Source: Ephydatia muelleri
Taxonomy: Eukaryota > Porifera > Demospongiae > Spongillida > Spongillidae
Reading direction: 5' to 3'
Length of the DNA: 64,000 nucleotides
Assembly: GCA_013339895.1 (NCBI GenBank)
Contig: JABACO010000001.1
Span: 26,092,208-26,156,207 of the forward strand
Shown: positions 28,443 to 40,330 of the stretch, piece by piece
Numbering within the stretch: the stretch's first letter is position 1
Layout: each line of letters opens with the position of its first letter
The notes under the pieces: generated by a model
What the model was told of the DNA's origin: nothing
The model's database searches: none
Seen by the model: only the letters and a program-made list of their open reading frames with translations
Position numbers and translations under genes: made by a program

Positions 28443-29075
28443 GCTGTACTGTTATGACTGACAGCAAGAGCTTGGATTTCTACAGGTTGAAAGATGGCGA
28501 CCAGATCACAGTAGAGTACACGACAACTGTTGACGTCGAATGCGCTTTTCGTCTCATGTCGCTGCTTCGTCATGCCCTCGAGTTTGTCAAAAGTGCGCAG
28601 AGCCAGTTGGCATCATCCTGTATGACTTCTCCCGTGTTTAAAAACAATATTTCTACTTCGCTTCGTCGGAAAGACATACAACAATGCATCCTTACGCTGT
28701 TTAATGGAAACGAAAGGTCTCTCGCAAACGCAAAGTTTATCCTCAACAACAGAGGTCTAGATGTGATCACATCGCTTCACTCGTTATTGCTGAGACAAAG
28801 ATGGAGCCAAATACTCCATTTTGACCTCATTTATTTCGAGGAGCACATGCTTTTTTTATTAAAAACTCTCTACTCAGTGACTCCCCACCACTTGAGATAC
28901 AAACTTGTTATCTATTTGAATAACATATTGGGTTCCTTTCTTCGAGTTTCCTTATCATCACTATGTTTCCCTTTCAATTCCTACGCGTCTACACGAATGA
29001 CAGCACCCATGCACGTACGCCAGCAATTCCAATTACTCGTTGCCATTGTATATGCGCTCTAAAGTGTCTTGTCAT

Positions 29076-30010
29076 GTAAGTCACGTTGCAATTACGTACT
29101 TAGCTGCTATTGTTTTTTATACCATTGGAATTTAACCCTACCAGCTCCTGAGACAAATACTATACAACCACCCAGGACACACAGAGAATATGGCATTGGT
29201 TTTTCCTTCCCTATATCACAGCAGGTCTCAATCACCCTAGGACATGCATGTATAACATCCCCCCTCCTCCATATCACTTAGGGGTGCTATGATTCCAATC
29301 TTAGGCACAGTTCTGTCTGTCTCCTCCACACAGTCAATTAATGTTGCATGTTGCTTGAAGATGATAAGAGTTTTGTGGCATTAGACAGGAACATACAGCA
29401 TGAATCTATTTACTAGTATTAGAGAGAATTTGCTTATTGAAGTCATAGTCTCAGTTGGGACTATGCCACCATAGTATGAGAATCCATTATATTACTTTGC
29501 TGACAACAAATTGCTAGTGCAGATGCAGATTTGAAATCCACCACCACCCACTCCACAACTCCCACGATCATGACCATTTGTTAGCTGCATGGGTATCAAT
29601 TGAACTCTTTCTTGCAATGTGGTCCCTGTACTTGAACTGAGGCCATTATAGCCAAATGCTGTGTGTGTTTTCAGGGCTTAATGGGAAATTTGCGCTTGCA
29701 TTCATTATAACTTACATTGACCATGTATTTGCGATGAATAAGTCGTTTTAGTTCTAGTCTCATGAGTGATGGTTGAGTCATGCAGCATGGCATGCCAGTT
29801 TGCTAGCATATAGTTAGTACTATGGTAAACTGATGTGGGGTACATGATGGTGCCGTGTGTATGCATTTTATACATTGAAAGTGGTGAATGATTATAGTTT
29901 AGGGCAGTTCTAATAACACATATGCATAACGTAGACTGCAAAGAGAATGCAACTAAATTGTCTGGTTATAGATGTTGTAGTGATTCATCTTTGCTCTCCC
30001 TACCATTTAG
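29076..30010 (+). other. Intron 1 of copy A gene
   Basis: Begins GTAAGTC and ends at TCCCTACCATTTAG. It contains a single copy of the CCTCCATATCACTTAGGGG motif (around 29263-29285) that is expanded to a minisatellite in copy B. No other gene is seen. Confidence 0.5.
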
Positions 30011-30519
30011 CATTTCGTTAGATGAACAGCATCAAATTCAGATAATATCAAATGAAGAAGTGATGAAACAGCTCATTGGATGTCTGGAACATCCAGACCT
30101 TTCCACAACAATCAACATCGATGTCCTCATTTGCATCCAAAATCTCTCGTACAATGCTTACACACACAAGTACCTCGCGAACGTATATCTCATCGATACT
30201 TTGATGAAGGTGGCAGACAAGAGACATCAACTACGGACCGGATTTCTAAACATGGATCCAGTGCTATGTTCAAAACTTGAATTTGATCTTGCAAAGTGAG
30301 TGTGTGTGTTTGATGCATGTACTGCAATGTGGATAATTTATCACCTCAAAGGGATCAAGAAATGCAACTGCCAACAGACACAAATGCATTTCCATTTCAA
30401 TGCAGGATCACCACAAATCAACTGAATACACTTACATAATATAGATTTAAATTGGAATCAGATAGTTATCAGAATTTTATATAGAAGGTTAGGTGGCAAA
30501 ATTATGATAAAATTATTTA

Positions 30520-30723
30520 GCTCTAGGGTGGGTCTCAACCCCTCTAGCAGTTGATTCCTATGGGGCTTGGGGTAAAGAGGCTACATTGTTTTTAGCACAA
30601 GTTGCTGCTCGGCTTTCAATCCACAAGTCCCTTCCAAAGTCACAGGCTTCTTTTGACCTGTTCTCCAACTTAAGCATTTGCTTATTTAGAGCAAATGCCA
30701 GAGCCATTCTCCGAAGAGTGTAG
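30520..30723 (+). mobile_element. LINE 3' end, copy-A-specific insertion in intron 2
   Basis: Encodes in one frame LGWVSTPLAVDSYGAWGKEA, then LFLAQVAARLSIHK, DLFSNLSICLFRANARAI and a stop. This is the C-terminal tail common to a group of non-LTR retrotransposon polyproteins. It is heavily 5'-truncated. The whole insertion is about 30518-30790 and is absent from the equivalent intron of copy B (around 54690). Confidence 0.65.
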
Positions 30724-32224
30724 AACCGTACCTAATTATGTATTATGAATTTTATTAATTTTAATTCTATGTAACTGTGTATATTAACATTATAATACTT
30801 CAATATTCTAATGTTTAAGTTTACAAAGTGCTTGTGTAATACACATTAGTGTTTATAATAGTATATTTTATTAGCTAGTCATGGCCACATTATGTGGGTG
30901 GAATTTATCAATTTCAAATTATAATAATGAGTTTTACAATTAAGTGAATTAATTAATTATCAATTTTATGCGTAACCACTCTATGATTATGATGGTGCAC
31001 TTTAAATTGGGTTTAACAGCCTCATGATAACATGGCAATAGAGATAATTGGTAGCCACCCAGGATGGGGTTGGTTGGGGTAGCGGGTGATCAGCAGCTTC
31101 ATCTGCAAAGATCAGAAAGGGTCTGAAAGTGACCCTAAATCTTAAGAACTTGGATGGATCTGTGTGCTCCCAGTGGTTGAACCTATGGTGCATGGGGCAT
31201 TGAAGCGCAGCATTCCCACACTGTGAATCCTGCTTCCACAATGACAAGCAGTGAAATGTGATGCAGTCAGGGGGATGCTGTCCTGCAGCAGTACCAATTG
31301 GGAACCAATATTCAGTTTCTCTAGTTCATAAGCTAGTAGTCACTAGCTCTCACTGCAAATGTAATTGGAATACTCATTTCAATTTTTTTCTCAATTAACA
31401 AACTTCAACAGTGGGTTGCGAAATCATGTGAGTGCTATCAAGTTTGATTTGTCAATTTGAATTTTGTAGTAACAAAATTTCAAAGAACATGGCTGACACG
31501 ACAGGCTTTCAGACACTACATTTCAGAGATCACCTTTCAGCTGTAATAAGGGGTGTTAAACTTTCAAACTCTGCAGTGATCTGGGATTATGCAAGCATGC
31601 CTGCACTGCACTTGTAATAGCCAACATTATATCACCTGTAGGTACTTTGTTGTCATGGTGATATCACGTCTGGCATTAACCAAAACAGCTCTCTTGCCTA
31701 TGCAGTTAAGCACTCAAGTTGAGTTCTTCTTGAGCAATTTTCTCTGCAGTGTTGATTTGGATGTTGATTTCAAACTTTTTTGCATTTGGATGCTAAAGGC
31801 TCGTCGGATCTGTTGCCTTGACCTATTTCCTCCTCTGAGGTTGGTGTACTGTTCACTCCGCTACTCATCACTGTGCCGAATAGACTCACTGTGCTTGGAG
31901 GCTGCAGTGATGAGCCTCAAAATAATACTGATTAAAGAGGATGAGAGACAATGTCTGATCAAGCAGGGTTTACTGGATTACCTGATCTGCTTGCCATGGC
32001 ACATTAGTGAAGGACTTGAGGCCCATAAGAGGGCAAAGCAGCTATTAGAGATGGTTGGTTCTCACATACCACTCCAAGCTCCCAGTCTGAACAATATCGT
32101 AAGAGCAAAGCTAGCAGCCACGTGGTGTGGACTTGAAGAGGCTATGAGTTCACAGATGGTAGGCTTTGTCCTGGAAACAGCTAGCAGCAAATCTCATGAG
32201 GGACAAGTTGAGACGATTATCTAG

Positions 32225-33316
32225 CTACACGAGTTTTGTGGTAGTGGCAGTTGAATCTGGGAGGCCTGCTTTCACACCATGTGACTTTTAAGTACTATAA
32301 TATGTTCTGAAATGTTTGTGTTAATAATTTCACCTTGTTAATGCAAAAATCAAATTGAGATCGTTTCCGCGCTAGAGCATACATTATAATATTTCAAGTA
32401 CGCTCAATAGAAAATCAACGCTTGCGTTGCTAATTCAACATTCGGCGTTATAAAACTCCATGAGAAATTCTCCGATTATCAGTGCGTAAGGAGCAATGTG
32501 TAGAGAATATTTCAGACTTCTAGATTGTAAAAATATGAAATCTTAAAAACACATGCGTTAGGGGCGGAAACGATTCCAATTAACCACCATCCAATTTATT
32601 TTTAATTGTGTCATTGGTAAATAAAAACAATTTTTAAGATTTGAGAATTTTATGTAGCATTACTAGAACACTTAATGTGCATATGAAAAACTGATCGGTC
32701 AACGAAACTGCGCCAGGAATTAATTCGCGGCTTGCGAATTCACGACATATATAGACAGTCTGACAAAACAGTTTTTTTTTTTCCAGCTTAGCTTCAGAAA
32801 GATTGTTAACTAACCAATTGACATGATTTTTGAGTATTCTTTTAAATCGAAAGACACCATTCACCTACATTGTAGCTATATGGTCAAATCCAAATATGGG
32901 CATTCAAACACATACACCACGCAGATTGTGTGTCCATTAGAGTGCTACCGCTCATTACCACGTATTTTGCACTTTGTTGCAATACACATTGCTCGAAAAA
33001 GCTGTTTAGTTTCTCTTTTTTGCTCAGATACAATTAATTACCAATTACCAGGTACTGTATAACCTACATTTATCAAACTGACTTATTTCGAAAAAGATAT
33101 TAAAGAAAATGCAAGAGCCATTTGAGTCCGACTAATATGTCGAATAAAAGCATAATTCAGTAGCGGTTTACAGTTGATATGTGCGCAATCGCGCAATCAC
33201 AACAACATTTCAAAAACAACTGTAATTATTGTGCAGGCTAATCATATAACGTCCCTCTATACAATTAGAAAACGAATACGTTTACTGGTGGGGTGTACAT
33301 AGAGTAAAATGCAGAA
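32225..33316. other. Downstream DNA of copy A, no gene seen
   Basis: AT-rich sequence. Homology to copy B (57310-57620) runs to about 32945 and then stops, which marks the left edge of an insertion of about 5 kb. Confidence 0.5.
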
Positions 33317-35215
33317 CTAGTCCTCTTCTAGGCTACTGTCAGTATATAGCTCTTCTAGCAAAGAATCTGCCTCATCTTGACCTTGACTCGTATCACTGTC
33401 TGTGTGTTCATTCGGTAATGCACTGGGGTGCACATCAAATGGTACAACATCAAGACTAGTGACATTGTGACGCTTTCAAAAAAAACTGTCCTTCAGTATC
33501 AGGTAGGCACATGGCTGTACACTGCTGCCCCTTCCTTTTGCCACTCCTGAACACAGCACTGCACTGCACTGCTTCTGTGCCTCTTTCTCTTGCACTTTCT
33601 TATAGCCTTTTTTGCTTTTCGCACCATTGTCCTTTCCTCCTCTCTTTTCTTCTGTTCCTTAATTCTGTCTTCTTCTTCCATCATTGCCATCCACTCATCA
33701 CCAGTCACATGATGCTGGGCACCAGCCACATGCTGGGCACCAGTCACATGCTGGGCACCAGTCACATGCTGGGCACCAGTCACATGCTGGGCACCAGTCA
33801 CATGCTGGGCACCAGCTAACTTAATCATTCCTTTTTTGCTCTGGTCAATCTGTCCTTTTCTTTTTCTGGATGACACACTCAGGATGCAAATGTTTCACTA
33901 CATTTAGAACAACAAGGGCCCACTTCAGCTCACTGTTTTCTATCCTAAGTCGTTCTGTAAGGACTGGCTTGTGCTGCAGTCTTTTGTACTAAAAGTTTTC
34001 AAACAATGGGAGTGCATTTGGGTCCTCAATGAAAGGCGTAGAGATTAGGGCAGAGGAATTGCCTGCAACAGCCAAACGTGGAGAAAGTTTGTCCTTTGGT
34101 ACAGCACTGAGGCCTATCAATGGAGAGATGCCAGCAGCCATAAATGCCCCCTTTATGTTCTCAGGAGCAAAAGCAGTTTGCCAAGCAGGCTTTATCAATG
34201 GGGGAACATCAGAGCGTGCAATTACTTCAGAGGCGCTTATAGATGCTTTATTGTTAAGAACATTGAAGCAGCTTAGGTCCAGTGGCTGAAGTATGTGGAT
34301 GCAGTGAGGAGGGAAGACTAGTAATTCCACTTCGTGTTCTCGACACAATTTTGCAACCTCTAGTTGCTTGTGGCTACCATGCATGTCCATCTAGGCACAG
34401 GAGAAACCATCCATACTGCTCAAATGGTTGCCGTTCACGCAGTTGTCGCAGAAATATTGTCAGGCACCTCACAAATGAGCTGTCGTCAATCCACCCATTA
34501 GGTGTTACGCAGACTTGAGCATTTCCATCAAACTGTTTAACAGCACTAATGATAGCTCGTGCAACACCACCATTTCCTTTGAAAATGAATAAAGGAGGGA
34601 AGGAATGCCCATCAGAACAGACAAATGCAACAATTGTGATATGCTCTAGCTGCTCTACAGTTAAGCATGATAGTTAGTAGACGCTCTTTAGGTCAAAATG
34701 CACGAACGTTTCATCAAGATTGCCAATGCTGGTGGGCACATCAATTTGTTGGTCATTCACTATTTTTTGCAGGAGTTGGTAATAGTGTGATAGGTTTTCT
34801 ACGCTACCAGCTACAGCTCTTAATCGAGACAAGACATTGGGGTATTCTAAGTGACAAATTGATTTCATGCTTCACAGACATTAGATTTATGAAAGCATGG
34901 ATTCATCACTGGGCAGGCCCCGCTTACCTTTAAAAATTTTGCCCCTTGCTTCTGCAATTTCCTTGCACAATGCTTTAATTGGAAAACGTCGGCCACGCTC
35001 CTTTAGCCATAGAGCTGCAGTAGCAAGTCCTAGCTCTTCTTCGTCAGACAGTAATGTTGGTGGGCCAGCACAACGGAAAATTGTCTCTGGCTTACGTTGG
35101 TAACGTCCCAGAGTTGCCTCTGGGATGCCTGTAGCCTTTGCAATAGAGTTTAGGCTCTCACCCGCTCTAACTCGTTGCAGCGCATGATGAATTAAAGGCC
35201 TAAAAACAACCTATG
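33317..35215 (-). pseudogene. pogo-type DDE transposase gene, decayed
   Basis: Read from 35215 down. It has a helix-turn-helix of the psq/pogo type (LQRVRAGESLNSIAKATGIP then EATLGRYQRK), then RLRAVAGSVENLSHYYQLLQ, then the catalytic-core motifs GNLDETFVHFDLK, LDMHGSHKQLEV and PPHCIHILQPLDLSCFNVL. A C-terminal tail ends in an acidic stretch (EELYTDSSLEED, stop at 33317). A 4-bp microduplication at LDGH|GSH (near 34385) and other frameshifts show it is dead. No TIRs were assigned. Confidence 0.7.
33706..33819. repeat. 18-bp minisatellite inside pogo coding sequence
   Basis: About six copies of CACATGCTGGGCACCAGT. On the minus strand they encode repeated GAQHVT hexapeptides in frame with the transposase tail. 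Confidence 0.85.
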
Positions 35216-35262
35216 TCTCTGGTGAGGTTACTGACAAGTCAGTTCTTGATGAAGTCTCATAG

Positions 35263-36000
35263 GGAAAATTCCAGTTGGTGTTTTTCACACCAGAGATGCT
35301 CATAGGCAGTAAGAGATGGAGGAATATGCTTACAGGAGATTTGTATTATGAGAGGCTGAAAGCGTTTGTCATTGATGAGGCACACTGTGTTAAGAAATGG
35401 TATGTATTAGAGCCATATAATGTTGCCATTGTCATGCCATGTTACAATTTTTATTAGGGGAACAACCTTCAGGCATGTGTTGGCAAGGATTGGTGAAGTA
35501 CGCAGCTTGATCCCATCATCCGTACATGTTATGGCACTTACAGCAACAGCTACTTCTAGTGATCGCATAGCAGTGACGCAAATGATAGGGCTACAAAACC
35601 CATTTACTCTCAAACAGACCCCATCGAAGCCTAACATAATGTATCATATTGGGTCTTCAAGACAATACTAGATACCTTTAAAAAATTTGCTGACAGACTT
35701 AGGTTTGAGAGAGTTGCATTCCCTAAGACAATTATTTATTGCACATCATTTTTAATGTGTGCTGACATTTATCTTTTCTTAACATATTGCCTGGGGCCAG
35801 CTTTTGTCAACCCCCAGGATGCACCAGACATCCCAGAATTCTGGCTGTGTGACATGTTCACCAGCATATTAACTGAAAATAATCACAAATCTCAAATCCT
35901 TATATTGTTTAAAAGTGAGAGCAATCTTCGAGTTGTCATTGCCACAATGGCTTTTGGGATGGGCATTGATTGTCAGATGACTCTGTCAGCTACAGCATAG
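35263..36000 (+). pseudogene. RecQ-like helicase fragment (helicase motifs II to VI)
   Basis: The plus strand encodes VFFTPEMLIG, then FVIDEAHCVKKW (DEAH box), a 58-nt intron 35400-35457, GTTFRHVLARIGEVRSL, MALTATATSSDRIAVTQM, then after a frameshift FADRLRFERVAFPKTIIYC and finally LRVVIATMAFGMGIDC. These are successive motifs of RecQ-family DNA helicases. The P-loop part lies on the opposite strand about 1 kb away, so the gene is split and partly inverted. Confidence 0.72.
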
Positions 36001-36599
36001 GAGTGAAAATAGTGGATGGAATCTGGTTTCTTGCACCCAACTATCATGTATTGCTGCTTGATACATTTGTCAAGGTTGTCACCGCACAAGTGATATAGGG
36101 TTAGAGAACCTATAGCAAAGGAAATAGTAACTCCAATACATACAAATAAGGGCAGTATGGAGTCATTCTGTACCTTGCTCTTCTGTTTCTGTTTCTGTGT
36201 GTTCAGAGCAGGCATGAATAACACATGACTCAAGATGTTGTGACTCTGAGTCATGTTGCGGTTGGGTAAGTGTGGCAACATTATTGTTGCAGATTAGTTG
36301 AAGTCTCATTCTCATCACTGCTATCACAATCCCTACCACAATCTCCATCCTAATCCTTAGTATCGCAGTCCATAACATCCTCAACAGATGAACTGATGCT
36401 GAGGGCATCAGAATCAATGTACTCATCATCAGACGTTATAGGAGAAAAGCTCTGCCACGACAAGTCACTTTCTGATCTTGCATCTTCATCAGAGGCAGAA
36501 TGCGAATATGAATCACCATAATCTTCAACGCTATAATTGCCCAGAGACATACGTCGTTTTTAGGCCTTTGATGGAATAGGTAGAAACCTGTTTTAAAAT

Positions 36600-37220
36600 G
36601 TAAACATGTTTTATAAATAAAGCATCCATTTCCTGATCTTACCTGTTCTTTCATGATGGCCACTAGAGGGGAAACTAGTCTCGTACCCAGACCCACCATG
36701 ACGTAAGTGTTTATCGCTTACAGTATAAACACTACGACAGGTGTGTTTATACTGTAAGCGATAAACACTTACGTCATGGTGGGTCTGGGTACGAGACTAA
36801 GGGGGGCAATGGAATAGCCCCGCTCTTTCTTCTGACATTTATCAAACGCCACTGGCAAGCAAGCATAACAGAGGCTTTTACCAAAACCCGTGGGTAGAAT
36901 AGCAAATACGTCCCTGCCTTCAATTAGAGCCACAGCTACTTCGACCTGTTCAGGCTTCATTGAAGAGTACCATGGCCGCCTCGATCACACACTGCACTCC
37001 AAACAACTCTCTTGCAACAGCTGTACATTGAATGAATATTAAACACTTGTGTATGTTGATTAGGAGATAATTGCCCGCTTCGAAATGCTGCATTCTGATT
37101 GGACTGCAATCCCCGTTGCTGTCTGTACTTGCGGGTTTGGTTCTTAGGGGTACGCCGCGGACCATCTTTCTTGCCATGTGGCAAAGCCCGAGGTTGTGCT
37201 GGTTTAACTTTTGGTTCCAT
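36600..37220 (-). pseudogene. RecQ-like helicase fragment (N-terminus, motifs I and Ia)
   Basis: From ATG 37220 on the minus strand: MEPKVKPAQPRALPHGKKDG, an RELFGVQ segment, then (after a frameshift) KPEQVEVAVALIEGRDVF and AILPTGFGKSLCYACLP (Walker A), FDKCQKKE, and after a MITE insertion SPLVAIMKEQ (motif Ia) with a GTAAGA donor. This is the N-terminal half matching the fragment at 35263-36000 but in opposite orientation. A serine/aspartate-rich ORF follows at 36350-36550 on the same strand and is not RecQ-like. Confidence 0.65.
36676..36799. mobile_element. Palindromic MITE inside the RecQ-like fragment
   Basis: A 124-bp near-perfect palindrome with termini TAGTCTCGTACCCAGACCCA and complement, arms of about 58 bp and a loop of about 8 bp. 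The element at 55012-55142 has the same 20-bp termini but an unrelated interior. Confidence 0.85.
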
Positions 37221-37325
37221 CGATTATGCATAAATAATCGATAATTAATTGTTAAACCGGCAATAACCGGTTGTTTTAAAACGAACAAACTCAACCGACC
37301 GGTTATTTTTTTAAACAATCACCTT
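37145..37325. repeat. ACCGG-rich inverted repeat, left arm
   Basis: About 180 bp that recurs inverted at 38516-38697. It includes several ACCGGT/AACCGG sites, an ATCGATTATGCATAAATAATCG palindrome-like core and the first codons of the RecQ-like ORF (MEPKVKPAQP). Confidence 0.85.
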
Positions 37326-38104
37326 AACCGACCGGTTTATAAATTTTAATCACCTCTTACAACCGGTTTCAAGCCTTAAATTCATATAACTTTATAATGA
37401 AGCGCCGTCTGTACTGGGTCGTACATTTTGGTATATAGCTACCTGGCTATTTGCTGAAGCTAACAAAAAAAAAAGAATCCAAACTCTTGGGAATGTTAAT
37501 TAACGTACCATGAAGCTTCAATATAGTCGTCGTTCTCATGCTAAAATTCATCAAAATTCGTTTTCTTACGTATTGCAGAAACTATACATCTTTTCCAACA
37601 ATGCAAGGCGGAATAGCACCCAAAGGTTTCTGCAATTCGATCAATGCCGAAAACCTGCGATGCTGGATCGTTCTGGAGCTCTTAGTAGCTAAACGGTCAC
37701 TATTTCCGCTTAATTGTTGCATGTTTCACGTCACGCTTTTTAGAAAACATGTCTTCGAGTGGTAGCGACAAATCACCTTGTAACTTCACAATGGAGCGTC
37801 CTATCGAAACCTTAAGTCGTTGAAAACTGATGTGAGTACAATATAAAATACATTTGTTACCTTTGAAGCACATACTTCAAGCTATAGAGAGGTTGCAGTG
37901 TCATCCCGGGAAGAGCGGTGGCCATATTCTTTGGTGTCTCCAGTTCTGTTACAGAATGTTTCCAATCTGTAACAGATTATTTGCAACCTGTAACAGAACT
38001 CGGGACACCAAAAAACATGGCCGTCGCTCTTCCCGGGATGACACTGCAACCTCTCTATATTTGAAATTCCGATTTAAATTCGTTATAATACCCGGTGCCC
38101 CGGA
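37326..38104. other. Stretch between inverted repeat arms
   Basis: No gene seen. It contains the MITE at 37887-38055. The right edge of the copy-A-specific insertion is near 38105, where homology to copy B (57615 onward, ATATGAGGTATCGTGTAAT) resumes. Confidence 0.45.
37887..38055. mobile_element. 169-bp MITE with GAGAGGTTGCAGTG termini
   Basis: Terminal inverted repeats of about 70 bp (GAGAGGTTGCAGTGTCATCC onward) surround TGTAACAG-rich sequence. TATA lies on both sides (37883-37886 and 38056-38059) as a possible target duplication. Confidence 0.75.
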
Positions 38105-38515
38105 GTACTCACATATGAGGTATCGTGTAATAGACATTTTTTACACAATGGAAGGAGCTGACAATGTACCCAAATACCGCCCAGATGCAACTTTGTGCGT
38201 GCGTATATGCAATCCGAGTAACGCGCGCGTAAACACACGCAGGCTGAGGTCTCGCATGATATAATTGACTTGCGACGCTAATATAATACGACACGGTATC
38301 GCGATGATCACGTGAAACGTCATGTTGTGTTCAGCGAGTGTACAACTCTTACTGTGCTATCATAGAGCGCATCCTGTGGGTGTCTTGCGAACTACACTAC
38401 AGTGTTGTTGTTGACTTGTGTTTACAATTTTTACCTCGCGTGGTGTCTTAAAATACACATGTGTGTGCACAGCTATGTTGTCTCGCTGGTGTGTGTGTGT
38501 GTGTACTCCTGAGTC

Positions 38516-38697
38516 CTAAGGTGATTGTTTAAAAAAAATAACCGGTCGGTTGAGTTTATTCAACAACCGGTTATTGCCGGTTTAACAATTAATTATCGAT
38601 TATTTATGAATAATCGATGGAACCAAAAGTTAAACCAGCACAACCACGGGCTTTGCCACATGGCAAGAAAGATGGTCCGCGGCGTACCCCTAAGAAT
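38516..38697. repeat. ACCGG-rich inverted repeat, right arm
   Basis: Inverted copy of 37145-37325. On the plus strand it also encodes MEPKVKPAQP-like codons (here NRWNQKLNQ in the overlapping frame). Copy B lacks it at the equivalent point (about 57955). Confidence 0.85.
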
Positions 38698-39100
38698 GTC
38701 ACCTTGTTGCTAGTGTCCAGCAAAGTCACCCTTCTGGATAGTTTTCAAGTTTTCATATTTTCCGTGAACTCAAAGAGTTTCTAGCAAATGGTCCTTACGC
38801 ATGGGCTATTATAGCATCATCATCACCTCCACATAATTGACACTAGATCTGCATTCATCTCCGCTAGCGATACGGAAGGCCACACCTCCCACTTCCTGTC
38901 CCTCTAACATGGTCACTAGGAGTGTGCTTCTCTGGTGATGGAAGCAGGGGGTGTGGCCACTAGGAGCGTGGTGACACAGGAAGCTGGGGGTCTTGCGTCA
39001 CGAAGGTAAGTGAAGGGAGAAAGTGGATGTGCTAAGGACAAAGAAGTGATCAGAAGAGAATTAAGGATTTGTGTATTTTGTGAAATATGAGAGTTCACGT

Positions 39101-39162
<62 letters not shown>

Positions 39163-39984
39163 ATGTCAGCTGTTTTTCTTCATGCCTGCATGGGTGTGTG
39201 CATGTATACATGCATGGGCATGCAATCGCATGTGTGTATTGTATATGCCTTCATGTGTGTGTACACTATACAAGCCAGGAGTAGCTGTACATAGATGACC
39301 GCTGGTAGGTGTGGCCCAGGGAGATGGGGAACAATGCAAGCAACTTCATTGGTGGGAGGGGCACCTGCAGCAGTTCAACTATAGTAACTTGTAAGGTATA
39401 AACACAACTAAAAGAATAAATTGTATCCATGTGGGTCTTTAAAAGAACAGTTTTCCTATAGAGAAGAAAGACATGTCTCCTGTGACAATCACAGAGCAGT
39501 CCCACTGCTGACTGGTCACCCACACTCCAGACGCAGAAAGCACTACAATCATTCACATTGCCAACATTTTCAAGGTGAGTTGCCCCACCCCTCTGTTGAA
39601 CACGTGTTTGTCTAGAACTGTGTGGAACTGCTGATGAACAGAGAGGTACTGGGGAATAGGACTGCAGAGAATGTGTGTGTTGAGATCTGTATTGGTCTGA
39701 TTTATAAGTTGCCCCTCTTCTGTATATTGTGCATATGTTTGCATACACACATCACTGTGAAGTGGAGGGTGAATGAGGGAGGGATGAGGTGGAGGAGGGA
39801 GAGGTGCATGATGGAAGGTATTGCAGGAGGGAGGGGTGGAGGAAGAGGGGTGGAGGGAGGATAAGGGTTGATGCTAAAATTGTTTTTCCTCCCTCTTCCA
39901 CCCCCCTCCTTCCTCCAACTCTTACCTACATCCCTCCTCCATCCTCTACTTAGGGGTCAGTAAGTTGAGTCATTGACGCTGTTT
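38698..39984. other. Copy A downstream block with GT microsatellite
   Basis: Positions 39105-39161 are a pure (GT)n. The flanks from about 38920 to 39720 match copy B (58058-60070), except that B has a LINE inserted at the point equivalent to about 39410-39425. No coding exon is convincing. Confidence 0.5.
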
Positions 39985-39999
39985 CTGTTTTTGCTCCAC

Positions 40000-40330
40000 T
40001 CCCTCCTCCCCATCACGCTCCTTTCCCTCCTCCCCATCATACACCACTTCCTCCTCCCCAGCATACTCCACTCCCTCCTCCCCATCACACTCCTTTCCCT
40101 CCTCCCCATCATGCTCCACTCCCTCCTCCCCATCATGTTCCACTCCCTCCTCCCCATCATGTTCCACTCCCTCCTCCCCGTCATGTTCCACTCCCTCCTC
40201 CCCATCATGTTCCACTCCCTCCTCCCCATCATGTTCCACTCCCTCCTCCCCATCATGCTCCACTCCCTCCTCCCCATCATGTTCCACTCCCTCCTCCCCA
40301 TCATGTTCCACTCCCTCCTCCTCATCATAA
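40000..40330. repeat. 24-bp minisatellite (about 13-14 copies)
   Basis: Unit CTCCACTCCCTCCTCCCCATCATG with small variants. Because 24 is a multiple of 3, several frames stay open on both strands; these ORFs are not evidence for a gene. Confidence 0.9.

Larger units (their letters stand above)
27997..32224 (+). pseudogene. Ubiquitin-like + ARM-like gene, copy A (disrupted)
   Basis: Exon 1 runs from ATG 27997 to 29075, exon 2 30011-30295, exon 3 31642-32224; phases at both introns join cleanly. Exon 1 encodes an acidic leader, then a ubiquitin-like fold (ISLNVLLLCASDDSR ... FHVPVYDQKLSFG ... FYRLKDGDQITVEYTT). Exons 2 and 3 encode helical, armadillo-like repeats (NEEVMKQLIGCLEHPDL, IDVLICIQNLSYNAYTHKYL, DERQCLIKQGLLDYL). 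A 151-bp MITE interrupts the ubiquitin-like domain and adds stops, and a base missing near 29056 (relative to copy B) gives GCG CTC TAA. The exact protein family is not recognised; a role in ubiquitin-type signalling is inference. Confidence 0.7.
26040..39740 (+). repeat. Segmental duplication, copy A
   Basis: Shared in the same order and orientation with 48480-60070: the TTGATCAAGATCG..TTCCCAGCCCATTGC block, a GT repeat, an inverted repeat, a CRE-containing putative promoter, the ubiquitin-like/ARM gene and its downstream DNA up to about 32945, then 38105-38510 and 38920-39720. Copy A carries its own insertions (28292-28442, about 30518-30790, about 32945-38105). Confidence 0.85.
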
